Part shown: one piece after another, positions 28,217-39,447 of the stretch
Position numbering within the stretch: the stretch's first letter is position 1
How the letters are laid out: every line of letters begins with the position of its first letter
Source of the DNA: Dipetalonema caudispina
Lineage: Eukaryota; Nematoda; Chromadorea; Rhabditida; Onchocercidae
Assembly: GCA_013365325.1 (NCBI GenBank)
Contig: JABVXV010000117.1
Location: forward strand, 62,001 to 126,000
Length of the DNA stretch: 64,000 nt
Direction: 5' to 3'
Position numbers and translations under genes: made by a program
Notes under the pieces: model-generated
Told to the model about the DNA's origin: nothing
Database searches by the model: none
What the model saw: the letters and a program-made list of their open reading frames with translations, nothing else

Positions 28217-29331
28217 CTGAAAATTTCAACTGAATTTTTAAAGTAAGGGATGGCAAAAACTGGCTATAGAATTTGTCAAAGTTAGATTATCACGATAAGA
28301 AGGCGGTAGGAATCGTTGATAACAAAATTACGTATACTGAACAACCACTAGCAATGGATGTAGCAAACAGGAAATCACAAAAGTTCAGCAAACCTCTTGA
28401 ACTAGCAGCCATGAGGTTGAAACGTGAAATTGATTTGAATAGCTCTGAAAAAATGAATAAATAAATAAATTAAAAAAACTTGGATAGTAAGCCAAGGGCT
28501 ACTTTGCAACCTTTAATTCACCTTCAGTCCTTTACTCTTTACTCTTCTTAAATGAAATTTTCCTTGTTTAAACAGCAACATCACAACTACAACATTTTGC
28601 TATTCCTTCATGAATTAACTACGAAATGAAGAAAAGAAAATATCATCTCATCAACAGCTCACCGATCAGTCGTGACATACCTCTTCTTCTTCTACCAAAT
28701 CAGAGAGTAATGATGACTGATATTCCTCTCTTCAATTCTGATACTTACTTAATACCACATTAAGTGCCATAAACTGTAAACCATCTTCCTTGATCGACAA
28801 ATTATTACTCATAATAATGCAACAAAGTACTCGTATCGAGAGTGATTCCCATTAATTTCACCCATTTAATTATTCTCTTCGTAAATAACTCCACCTAATT
28901 CTCATTGACCTCAACCATCTAATTAGTTCCTTCACAAACTGCCCCACCGATTCTTCTGCAACATCATAGAACTGAAGGAAATAGTTATTGCACAAATGTT
29001 GCATGCAACGAGAGGGACACATGGTACAGTTAGGCGTCTTTGGTTTGTTTTAAGGCCTTAAGATTTTATGTTGTTTACGTAGATAGTGTGTAATGTATAG
29101 GGTTCTTGTGCGTTGTTATACAACATTTTTGTATACTTTCTGCGATATTCGTAATTGTTATACCTTTAACATTTGCTAGAAGTTTGTAAAGATGGCAGTA
29201 TTCTTTGTGTTTGTGTAACGATAGTAAGAATTGAGTTATCACACAGAGAGTACTGTTTCATGTCCCATATCAATGATGGTACCTTAGTTAGATACCTTTA
29301 GATTATGTTCAATATAAAAAAAATGTTGCAG
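28217..29331. other. Divergent intergenic region between MsrB and RSRC2-like genes
   Basis: Should hold the MsrB 5' end on the minus strand and the promoter of the plus-strand RSRC2-like gene. Pyrimidine-rich tracts occur near 28500-28760 and a GT-rich segment at 29040-29220. A GTTGCAG acceptor ends at 29331, 12 nt before the RSRC2-like ATG, and is a candidate SL acceptor. Confidence 0.5.
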
Positions 29332-29343
29332 ATTGTGTCATAT

Positions 29344-31367
29344 ATGGCTGATAGAGGCTTCCGACCACTGACGGCCAAAGAGATTCGTAAACACATTGAA
29401 CGACGTGGTGAAGATAAAAAATCGCAAGAGAAGCAAAAGAAGTGAGATATATATGTCATTAATGTTTGTATTGTTTTATTAAGAAGTCTTTCTATGCAAG
29501 CAGTTCTGTCTCTTAGGAAGGAATAAGGAAAAACGCAATCGACCGTGTGACTATGTCGAGGACTCAATGAAATAAAACATCACAAGCCATATGTAGTAGT
29601 AAGAATAGCAACTTACAAGTTGATATCATATTAACAATTCACTTAATATGATATCAACTTCACACGGTGTTAGCAAAAACTGTTACTTACACAATGTTCG
29701 CAAAATCTGCTATTCTTAAATTTCATCTTGGGATGAAATACCTTTAAAAGCAAGTGACACATCGAAATTTAATATTTTGCAGGAGATCTGACGATGATGG
29801 CAAAAATAGGTCAGACGATACGGTAAGAAAGGATGACCGGTTTTGTGACCGGAAACATGATCGAAAAAAAAGAGGAAGAAGTGCGGAACGACACAGTGAC
29901 AGTCGGTACCGAGATGATAGACACTGCGATCGTGGGCGAGAAACAGATTCGGTAATACGGGAACGTAGTTCTGGACTCAGTCATTCAAGAGAACGAAGTC
30001 GAGATCAGTACTCAAGTAGGGAGAGGGAGGATCGATCTGATCATCGTGGTCATCATCACAAAGAGGTATCTTTCGTAGCCATATCATAATATGCTTCAAA
30101 ATTAATTGAACATTAATCTCACGAAGTAATCTGCAGTTCCAATGAAATTGCGTTGATTTAAGGTGGTATCCAAGGCAATTTCACTGATTTTAGGATATTA
30201 TCGCCCTGAATATTTTATACCCTTGCTTTTATCATTTCCTGATTATATGTTTCATTTTATGAAGAGTGAGCGGCGGAGCGCTACTCTCTTCTTGACCCTT
30301 TTAGAGCGACTCGAAACAGTATAGAAGCAACAAGTCGTCGTACGAACGAAATCGAGCTGTTCGAAAGAGCCGTCCCTCTCGACATCACAGGTACGTTGAG
30401 GATTTTTTTGCTGATTGAATATGAAAATTTCCTCTGAAGTATTCGATTTTTTACTTCATACTTATATGGATTTCAGTATGTTTTGGTAGCTTCTGCCTAC
30501 TGGTATTATACAGGTGAATAGAATGTTTTCGACCAAACGCAATCCTCATCTCTTTTGAAAAAACATTAGGTGAAGTAAAAAAGTAGATAACACAGGAAAT
30601 TAATCATTCACTACCTCTAACGTAGACTTAGGTACATATACTTGTTTTCAAAAACTTATTTAATGCTTTAGCCCAGAGGACAGTGAAGATGGAAGCGGTG
30701 ATCGACCAGCCTGGGCAACAAAAGCTGTTGTGAAAAGAGCAGAAGAAATACAAAAGAGAAAATTGATTTGGAGTAAACCAGAGGAAAAGAAGGTAACTCT
30801 AGTTATGTATCAGTGGTTTACGAAGTAATGCTATGCAGAAGGAAAAAGAATTGCGGTTGGAAATAATTTAGGTCTTTTTAAAACTAATTTAGGAGTCAGA
30901 GAGTAATGCAGTTCCATCACTCATTGGTCTGCGACCGTCTACTACTTCCACATGGAATTCTATTCTGGCTGCGAGTTCGTCAGATAGCAAGCAGTTGGAT
31001 AAGTTTAAACGGTATGTTTGTTCAAGTTCATCTTAAGGGTTTTAATCATAATCAGAAGATTTTATTGAAAAATAGTATTCATACCTAATACTTCTATTTA
31101 CTTTTTGCTACTGATGAAATAAATTCAGTTGTTTGAATTGAAAAGTGTTAAGGAATGAAGTCTGTGACTCATCCGAATTATAGTTTAATGGGTATGAAAA
31201 AAAGTGATGAAGAAGTTCAAGAAGAAGTGCCGAAAGTGGACGATAATCAAGTTGAAGCTGAAAGAAGACGGCAGCGTGAACTTTACAGTCATTTAGATCA
31301 TCAATATGCAGTAGCACGATCTTTCACGCATCTCAGTCGAGGTCAGGGGCTTGGCTTCCATCAGTGA
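29344..31367 (+). CDS. RSRC2-type Arg/Ser-rich coiled-coil protein, 6 exons, about 296 aa
   Basis: Exons: 29344-29441, 29783-30065, 30305-30390, 30672-30792, 30893-31011, 31184-31367; every phase closes and the last codon is TGA. The N-terminus (MADRGFRPLTAKEIRKHIER) is basic. Exon 2 is an RS/RD/RE-rich domain (SRERSRDQYSSREREDRSD) typical of splicing-associated proteins. The diagnostic part is the C-terminus: KFKRLMGMKKSDEE, which is assembled across the last intron and matches the RSRC2 KFRKLMGIKSED block, followed by RELYSHLDHQYAVARSFTHL and SRGQGLGF, the counterpart of RSRC2's LDAQYEMARSQTHTQRGMGLGF. Function in metazoans is poorly defined; nuclear RNA processing is inferred from the RS domain. 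Much shorter than the human protein because the RS region is reduced. It converges tail to tail with the MOSPD2-like gene. Confidence 0.85.
29617..29660. repeat. Perfect 18-bp palindrome in RSRC2-like intron 1
   Basis: 29617-29634 (AAGTTGATATCATATTAA) is exactly complementary to 29643-29660 with an 8-nt loop. Outside it, GTAAGAATAGCA at about 29599-29610 and TGCTATTCTTA near 29710 are also complementary, so the hairpin may be nested in a larger inverted repeat about 120 bp across. Confidence 0.85.
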
Positions 31368-31775
31368 TTTATTGTTTTCTAGTCAGAATTTATAGTTCCG
31401 AATATTAAATGCTGCTTCAAAAAAATTTGCAAAATGCTAAATGTAAAAGTGTTTTTTGACTTGAATTCCACAGTACTCGTTAATTCTAATAGTTATAGTA
31501 GGGATCTTCTCGCTATTGTAACATACACGGCATCACTGATCGTGTGTCTAATGAACCTTATTTCAGTATATTTTCAAATATATGGTAAGCAGTCTTATGA
31601 CCCTTCCCTGACTAATTTGTGGAAGTTTCAGATTATTTAGTTATACTCTCCGAAGGTTGTATATTATTTTGAGAGTTTTAAATTATATTCCCTTTGTCCA
31701 TTTTAAAAGGTGCGGATCCTTGTTATTCCCTCATGTCATATATTTGCTTGATTATTGTCTTTAAACGTTTTTTGA

Positions 31776-31781
31776 AATAAA
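31776..31781 (+). terminator. Candidate poly(A) signal of RSRC2-like gene
   Basis: AATAAA lies about 410 nt past the stop codon and before the convergent gene ends at 31947. It is the best match in the short convergent interval 31368-31946, which otherwise shows nothing coding. A match this common in AT-rich DNA is weak evidence. Confidence 0.35.
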
Positions 31782-31946
31782 ATGTTAGCCTTATATTTTT
31801 CCTGTATTTCAGTAATATTCAGGGGCACGCAGAAAAACGATGGAGTTTTTCTTCCTGATCGCATTCCCTAATGTTCCTTATTTAATATCTTCTAGTCAGC
31901 TGTTAAATGAATGTTTGCATTCATACAAAAGATATAAATATCCTAC

Positions 31947-34900
31947 TCACAGTTCAGAGTCAAAGGAAGGATTATTTGAAGAAGATGTGGATTTGGAACA
32001 GAAATCTTTTTGAATATTCAAAATTGATGTAAAATGTCGATGCTGCCAGATGAGGGATAGCAATTGGAGCACGATGATGAACGCCATCGAGATCATAATG
32101 ATATTTTGTCGGTAAATCGTTCGCGTCTCCAACGTTCTCACCAGTGTTGCCTGAAAATTGGAGTCCTATTGGATTTGATGATACCTGCGGGAAGGAATTG
32201 TCAGCACTATAAATCAATTGTGCGAAATTATCACTAGTTGGTTGAATTTGCCAGGCGGTAGGTGGTAGTGATGCGATAGCTCAGCGTGTGTGTCTGTGTA
32301 TCGGTAATCGTTGTTCCAGAGTTCAGTGTTACGTAAGTGGCGGTAGTGATTAAAAATGTGTTATTGTTTGAGAAACCAATGAAAACATTGTAAATGTCTG
32401 AACCAATGAACCGCTTTTTATTTCAAATTCCAGTTAGTAGGCAGCATGATAAATTTCAGAGCAGAGGAAAGAGGGATTTCTGCACTATCGCAACAATTCT
32501 GGAACTAGATAACAGAACTTTTTCAGCTTCCTGCCGTTGTGATATACTCGAAAGATTCTTTTCTTTTGAGAATTATTAATTCAGTTTTAAAAATCTCCTC
32601 AGAAATTCACTTCCATATTGCTAACGATCGTGTACTGTATGTAACAAGTTGTACTTACTGCGTTGACAGGAAGATCATCGCGACCCTTTGTGGTGGAATC
32701 CATTAATTCTACGGTGGATGTTGTCGTATCGTTTTCAATCGATAATCGACACCTCAGCTTATGCTCAATTTTTGATTCGTCATTCGAGTGTTTCCAGACA
32801 TTTCCAAAATTTTCATTACTTTCTCCGCTGGTTTCGACTGCCATTAAGAGTAATTTTTCACGTGACACCGAATTTCGGAATTCTATAACTGATTCGCTTT
32901 GGTCGAACTGATATAGTTGTGCTAGTTGACAGATAATTTCAGGGGTTTTTTTCCTACCAATTTATAATCTTTTAATAACTATTATGTCACTTAAATTAAC
33001 CAAATTTTCATGAGATGAGGAAAGAAAAAGGAAGACGAGGGTTATCAAGAGGAAGATTCTATGAAGAAATCGATATATATTGGTAAGCAGTATTCATAAT
33101 TCAAAAATGTCACGAAAATTTTCAAAACTAATAATAACTGAAGCAAATTTGATACCGTTCTGTAAATAAACCCGAATGAATTCAATAACACCGGGAGCAA
33201 TAGTCCCAGTACTCGGACGTACGCGGAACTTTTCTGGTGAAGTGATCTTGATTTTATATGCAACATTTTTGTCACTTTCGTTCTTCAAAACCACAACATC
33301 CGCCATATCGTTTTCACCATTTACATTATTCAGTGTCAACTCTTCAGATGGACTAAATTTTACTGATATTAAAAAAAAAAACTTGTTATATTTTGAGATC
33401 AGTTTAGATTTGATGAAAACACATATGTGAAGAAACATGAAGCGATAATTACTGTAACAACGTAAACGTAAAGATGCATCTACCATTGTGACAATCAAGT
33501 TAATCAATTCCAATATGTAAGGATGCAAACGTATATTAGGATTAAGATTATACATACAGGTAAGCTGTTTTTAATAGTGTTAACGTAAAGATGTATTTGT
33601 TCTAAATGAGGAATGTATGGTAAAAAAACTAACCAGATAGACAGAAATTTGACCTTAGCATAATCATTGGCTGGAGTATGTAAACGTGCTTCAGCCAAAG
33701 ATCGTAAAGCTTGAGGTAAACCATTTCGCTTGGTGATGGAAGGTGTAGGCCGTGATACGGAAGTTAATGAAGTGTCTCGGCTTGTATTTTCTTCCTCGAA
33801 TGTGACGGACTACAAAAAGTGCTCTTTCATTATTACTGTATAATTTCAAAGATTATGACCATGAAAGGCTTGGTGTCCTATTAGCAGAAAGTAGAAACAT
33901 AGCGGAAAAAATTTGTGAAATACTAATTCTATCGAGTGGAAGATCAAGAGAATGATTGAGTTCATATAGCTAGATTAATTAAACATACCCTTTTAAGTAA
34001 CAAGTTATTGAAACAGATTGTATTATTAGAGGATACATCATCGTCTGCAATATCGTTTTGAAGTGGATGTTGTTGATTATGATCGATAGGTTCATTCGAA
34101 GGCGATTGTAATGGTATGCATCTAGCAAGTTCATCCATTGTGAATATAAAACTATCCTGAAATAGTTAATGCTGAAGAAACGGACAAGTCATAATCCATG
34201 AATATCGAGCGATTAGAATTGCTTACTCCATCATCTACTTTAATCTACCTAATTAAATTAAAGGTTGTCCCGTAAGTTAGACTGACACAAATTTAAATAT
34301 GATTTGTTCATAATCTAAGTTACAATGCACAAATTTAGATCATATTGTGAAAAGTAAGTTACTTTTCATGAATTAATCAACATTTGTTAACAAATAATAG
34401 ATCCAAATATTAATAATGCATCAATTGCTGACGATTATGCTTAATTAATTGATGTCATCAAAACTGTTCCATTAGTTAACGCAACTACTTCCTCAGCAGC
34501 GGTGAAAGTGCAAGATCAAGCAATCATCAGAATATCGATATATCCGGATCGAGGTAAAACTCATCCCCCTCGATTTACTTTCGTGACTTTTGTTTGGTTT
34601 ATGGTAGCTTGACATCTCTCTTGACTTCAGTGCTGTTCATAGAAAAATAAGATATGAGAATTGAGAGTTCATAAGAGAAGTACATATACATTCACTCTGT
34701 ACATATAGAAGTGATAGAACAGAATTAAAGATTTAAAATGATTCTGAACAAAAATGTCATATCACACGGAAATTTGTTGATAGGAATGTAAACAAAAAGG
34801 AAGTAGCCTTTTAAAATGCTTTAAAAAGTATATAGTGAAATGAGCAATTGAAGTGAAAGAGATAGGAAGAGCTTTTTTACGAGCATAAATGTCTGTCTAC

Positions 34901-37774
34901 TATAAACATAATGCACTCATTCCATATACCATTGATTCCTGTGTTACACAAATGTTAAGCTGGTGAAACTTACAAATTTAAACACTTCTTTTTAATTGAA
35001 AATTTAAAGAGAGGAAAATCTTGCAAGATATTGAAAAGATGGTGGTGCAAACTTTCAGTCAGATAACATAGAATTTTCAACTTTATGAAGTCTCTTTGCT
35101 ATATCAATCAGAATTGAGATGTTCTATTTATTATTATTAGATTGGAAGACTATGTTTTTTATGAGTAATTAAAAAACTTTTCCTAACTTCTTGTACCACT
35201 AAGATTATTGAAATTTAAAAGTGTGCGGTTTTTTTTTTGAAACAAAATTTTTAGCACGGCATAATATGAAACGATGTGAATGGAAAATAGATAAATTTAA
35301 AATTACCTGAAGAATAATGGCTTTCAGTAATCATTGAAGTCATAGCCTCCCCTACAGTAAATTACTTGATGGTAATATCATTAATAAAAATTTCATTGCG
35401 TTTTATCAACAGCAAAATAAAAGTTTAAACTAGAAATTCTATTGATATAATAAGTTCTAAAAGCCATCAATTATTTCTCGTATTAAAATTTGATACAAAC
35501 TAACGACTGACACACTCAGTTATTAGTTACCTCACTATTTCGTAGAAGAATTTAGTTTATCTTTATTAGAAGAGCCTACCATACTTTTTTACAATACCTG
35601 TATGTGAAAAAAAAAAAAAAAAAAAACGCAATGTTTATGAACTCCTAAGAAAATAAAAAAGACATTTAAGCAGTGGTAGAATTATGACTCATTTCGTTTT
35701 TGAAATTTTGGCCATTTATCGCAAGCATATATTTATATTTATTTATATTAGAAAACGAAGTAGCAAATTTTGCCTTCAAGATCTTTTGAACTATTATAAT
35801 TTCATAACTCGTTAAAGTTTTTCCAATTTTTCTGTTGTGATTAATATACTGATTATCATTCTACGCTTTACGGTTATAAAGACTGAAATCAACACTATAT
35901 CATATCGAAATTCGGCACCTCAAACTTGATTACCCGTCCTCACAGAATAGCCGACACCGCTAATGCATGTATAAACTATTCTCTTTTTTATTTTGAATAA
36001 CTTTTGAATTTTGAAGTGATTTTGAATGATTGTACGAAATCGTTCTTGAAAATTTACTCCCAAAGTGTCAAAAATCTTAAATTTACTTATATCCTACTTT
36101 ATCTACTTCCGATATTTCTGTTTCTAACTGGCATGGAAGCACCACAGGTTTTGAATGTATATAAATTTCCAAATGAACAACAGGAAAACCTTTCGGAAAG
36201 TCATTATTTTAAATTATCCATAATTTTTTTTAAATTCTGAATCTACAAATAACGAAACTGCCATTTCAGATTTTTACTAGGATATCAGTTTCACAACTGA
36301 ATAATGTCATCAGGAAAACCGTACCTGACCACCATAACGTTCTGGAATGTACAGCATTGGTACATATGCTGAAAGTGAAGAACGTTTGACATGTTGAAGA
36401 AGATGCTGCATTTCGGGTGACATCCACGTGCGTAGTAATATCCAGGATGCTTTTAACGATCCCGGATTTTCGAAAATTAGCAGTGATGTTAGACAACTTG
36501 GGTAGTAGTATTTACATGAACGGATAATGAATTTAATCAAATCCAAGTCCTATAAATTCTCTTTATACTATTTTTAGGCATAAAATATTGGTAATACCAC
36601 CAATACTAAAATACATGCTTTCATCTTTTACGAACTTTCTAAATTTCTAACAATATGTTTCCCTATTTTTCACTTATTTTTATGTTTACAATTTTCCCAC
36701 TATGTAATAATTTCATTCGTAAATGTTTGAGCTTATATGTTACATTATTAAAATCTACGCATAACATTAACAACAAAGTATTACCATATTTTGCAAACAA
36801 CATGATGACATATCAAAGAGCAACGTGATCGGTGCTGCTTGCAATTCCATCGTATGTCGTTCAAGCCAGTAAATGATTAACTTATCACTGTTTTGTTGTC
36901 CAATGACATGCTGTCGCATATTTATCCAAACTTCAAATGTCATAGAGTATATTCGATTTGCTCCATTTTTATTTGCATTCAACATCCAACATAAATATCA
37001 CTACATGTTACAATAATTTTCAATTACTTTCATTGCTATCATTCGTTATCATCACTGCAGTTATCATTATTCACCATCTAGGATGGAAAATTAAACATAG
37101 GCTCGAGATCGTAATTTGGATTTCATGAGTAAAACCGACTTACGTATTGATGAGCCATTGCAATCTTTGCCATGTATATATGCCAAACCTCTATCTAACA
37201 ATGGTTTCAATTCCAACAAACTGATATCTGTAAATGATAACCAAATGTTATCCGGAAGTGTGGTTGTCCGGAAATTTGATAATAAGTGAAAAATAATAAA
37301 GCTTATGAGATTTAAATTCATCTAGGAAGTTGTGAAATTTATTTTCAACTTTTCGAAAAATGTACGAAGAGTTTTACTATCAACAGAGAAGGAGCGTCGC
37401 CATTTGAGACACTCAACAATCACCGCATATGTCACGTCCACGTCATAATGATATGCTAGAAGAAATGACAACGGCCACCAGTCTTCGGTGAATATCCGAT
37501 TCAGATCATTCCTGGATACTTTGGCCTCATCGATAAACTGCATTAATAATTTCTAATTTAAAATTATGTCAATTATATTAAAAATGAATATTTTCGTATT
37601 TTACGAATTGTCACTATGTAACGGATTGGACTGATGGCCGATAACTGCTCAGCTTATATATCTAAGTAAGCCTACAGGAATGTTCTTCATTGAACTTTAA
37701 TAAATAACCTTCCGTATGCGCATTCGTAAGGCTTGTAGCACCTTATAGCATTCTTCATCGGCTGTCACAGCCAT
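31947..37774 (-). CDS. MOSPD2-type CRAL-TRIO + MSP-domain tail-anchored protein, 10 exons, about 562 aa
   Basis: MOSPD2 is an ER membrane tether: its MSP domain binds FFAT motifs on partner organelles and its CRAL-TRIO domain contacts lipid. Exons: 37774-37709, 37537-37378, 37227-37144, 36930-36785, 36549-36325, 34156-33989, 33809-33634, 33352-33156, 32921-32659, 32150-31947; phases close throughout. CRAL-TRIO: DWWPLSFLLAYHYDVDVTYA, CLKWRRSF, LAYIHGKDCNG, ITLLFDMSSCCLQN, DLDLIKFIIRSCKYYYPSCL, then YIPERYGGQDSF, which follows MOSPD2's MGGTDPF block. MSP: PSEELTLNN, VLKNESDKNVAYKIKITSPE, FRVRPSTGTIAPG, SREKLLLMAVET, then EHKLRC. A C-terminal anchor (IIMISMAFIIVLQLLSLIW) is followed by about 35 polar residues. 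Close to the human protein in length (518 aa). Least certain are the donor at 33633 and the acceptor at 32922. An upstream TTTTCCACTAG gives a likely 5' acceptor at 37790. Confidence 0.9.
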
Positions 37775-37829
37775 CGAATATAACAGCAGCTAGTGGAAAA
37801 CGTAAGATAGAACAGTGAAGTTCATGTTG

Positions 37830-37893
37830 TGTCTCTGTGTGTGTCTGTGTGTGTGTGTGTATGTGTGTGTATGTGTGTGTGTGTGTGTGTGTA
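37830..37893. repeat. (TG)n microsatellite
   Basis: Interrupted TG dinucleotide tract of about 60 bp, with TA and TC interruptions, just upstream of the MOSPD2-like start codon. Confidence 0.9.
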
Positions 37894-39416
37894 GTTGGTT
37901 CGAGATGTTTGTTTAATGCAGCAACCGGAAAGTTGGAGCTTTGAGATGTAGTAATTATAAAAACAGATGGAGACAATGGCAGCAATAAAAATAATACATC
38001 AGATTCATAAGTCAAAAATGTTTTTGTATCGAAATCAATTTCAAATATTTTGGATTTTAAATTCAAAAGTGAAATTTTGTTTGGCACAAACAATATATTT
38101 GCTGATAAATTAGCGATAATAAATATGAAGGGACTTTTTGTTGTGTTTACAAATAAAAGATACCGATAATGATGGACTTGGCTGATATTAGCAACTATGA
38201 TGACATTATGAGACGAAGAGTTAATTTTTGTTTTGCCCTTACTGCTTTTATGGATAACAGATTATGGTAATTTTGTTGACAAGTGATAACAAATCATGTC
38301 TGGCAATGATCAACGATGATATGACTGAAGGTGATATTTACATAACTAATATTGGGCCATAAAAAAAGAATACAAAAGCATTATTCGTTGGGACTGATTC
38401 CTGTTTGTTATCTGAGTCTGTCCTTTTGTTTAATCAGTGAATGGTGGCATTCGTTAGTGACGACAATTCGTATAGTTTACTTATTATAATTTCTATAGTT
38501 GGTCTCGAAAGTGAATCAGAAGATCTTTATTGCTTCCGGGAAACTTACTATAATATATTATAATGATATTAAGGCAATCCGAACTTCAGAATCAAGCGAT
38601 TAAGAAAGATGGATGGACCTTATGACTCGATGTTCTATGATCAATGTTGATATTCCATTTGTGTTGCTGTTTTTGAATAATGAAATCATTAACCAGTGGT
38701 GAAAGCACGGCCTATCATGTGAATAATGTGGGACGATGTCAACAAGAATTCATTCATGTTCCAATACAATCAATGGTTAGGTTGATGAGTGGTGGCATTG
38801 TAGTCGTGAGGTGAGATGGCAATATCGTAAAATTTTGGTAGAGAGATCGTACGATGAGGTGACATGTGACGGGGAATTCTATCGTTGATCATAAGACAAG
38901 TCTAATTTCCATCTTGCAAATAAAATAAGGGGGGAGGTTAATTGATTCAGGTTATTCGTATCACTTTCCTACTTGTCCGATGGTCAGTGTTTACTTTACA
39001 TTCATTTCTTCAATATCTCCAACAGTGTTATACTCAGAAGTAGTATGTAGGATGTGTTGCATTGCATAAAGACCTTATTTCAAGCCAAGGAATAATTCTT
39101 GCTCACTTGGCCCGTTAAAACACTTTAGCCTTTATGTGATGCCCCCTTCATTTGACACTAGCATGCAGCTTGAAGCAGATGCCTTAAATAAGAAGGCGGA
39201 GCATGCGTCTGTTTGCAAACTGCATGCCAAAGCGTACTGCAAACTTCTTCCTACTTAGTTTCTGGCTAACTGACATACATACAGGATGATGCAGTTCGTC
39301 GGTTGCATGCCATCTCATCTCGCCAATGCGAGGAACTATTGATTGCAAATATATCTTTGTGACACATACACACATACGTATAGGCATGTTAGACATACAC
39401 TCATTGAGACATGCAT

Positions 39417-39417
<1 letters not shown>

Positions 39418-39447
<30 letters not shown>
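39418..39447. repeat. (GA)n microsatellite
   Basis: Purine tract of mainly GA dinucleotides, about 30 bp. Confidence 0.85.

Noticed and set aside
28273..28464. Plus-strand ORF of 63 codons next to MsrB
   Set aside because: It overlaps the likely 5' region of the minus-strand MsrB gene, has no recognised domain, and no splice context supports it.
33094..33555. Minus-strand 153-codon ORF taken as one exon
   Set aside because: Its left half is the MSP exon, but the right half (MYNLNPN...) is intron sequence read through a poly-T acceptor; phase and MOSPD2 similarity place the exon start at 33352.
35925..35946. CTCAAACTTG resembling the reverse complement of the SL1 leader end
   Set aside because: Only the first 10 nt match; the rest differs and there is no Sm site or hairpin typical of an SL RNA gene.
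37755..38093. Minus-strand ORF of 112 codons with Thr-His repeats
   Set aside because: The repeat part is simply the (TG)n microsatellite translated; the segment overlaps exon 1 of the MOSPD2-like gene in another frame.
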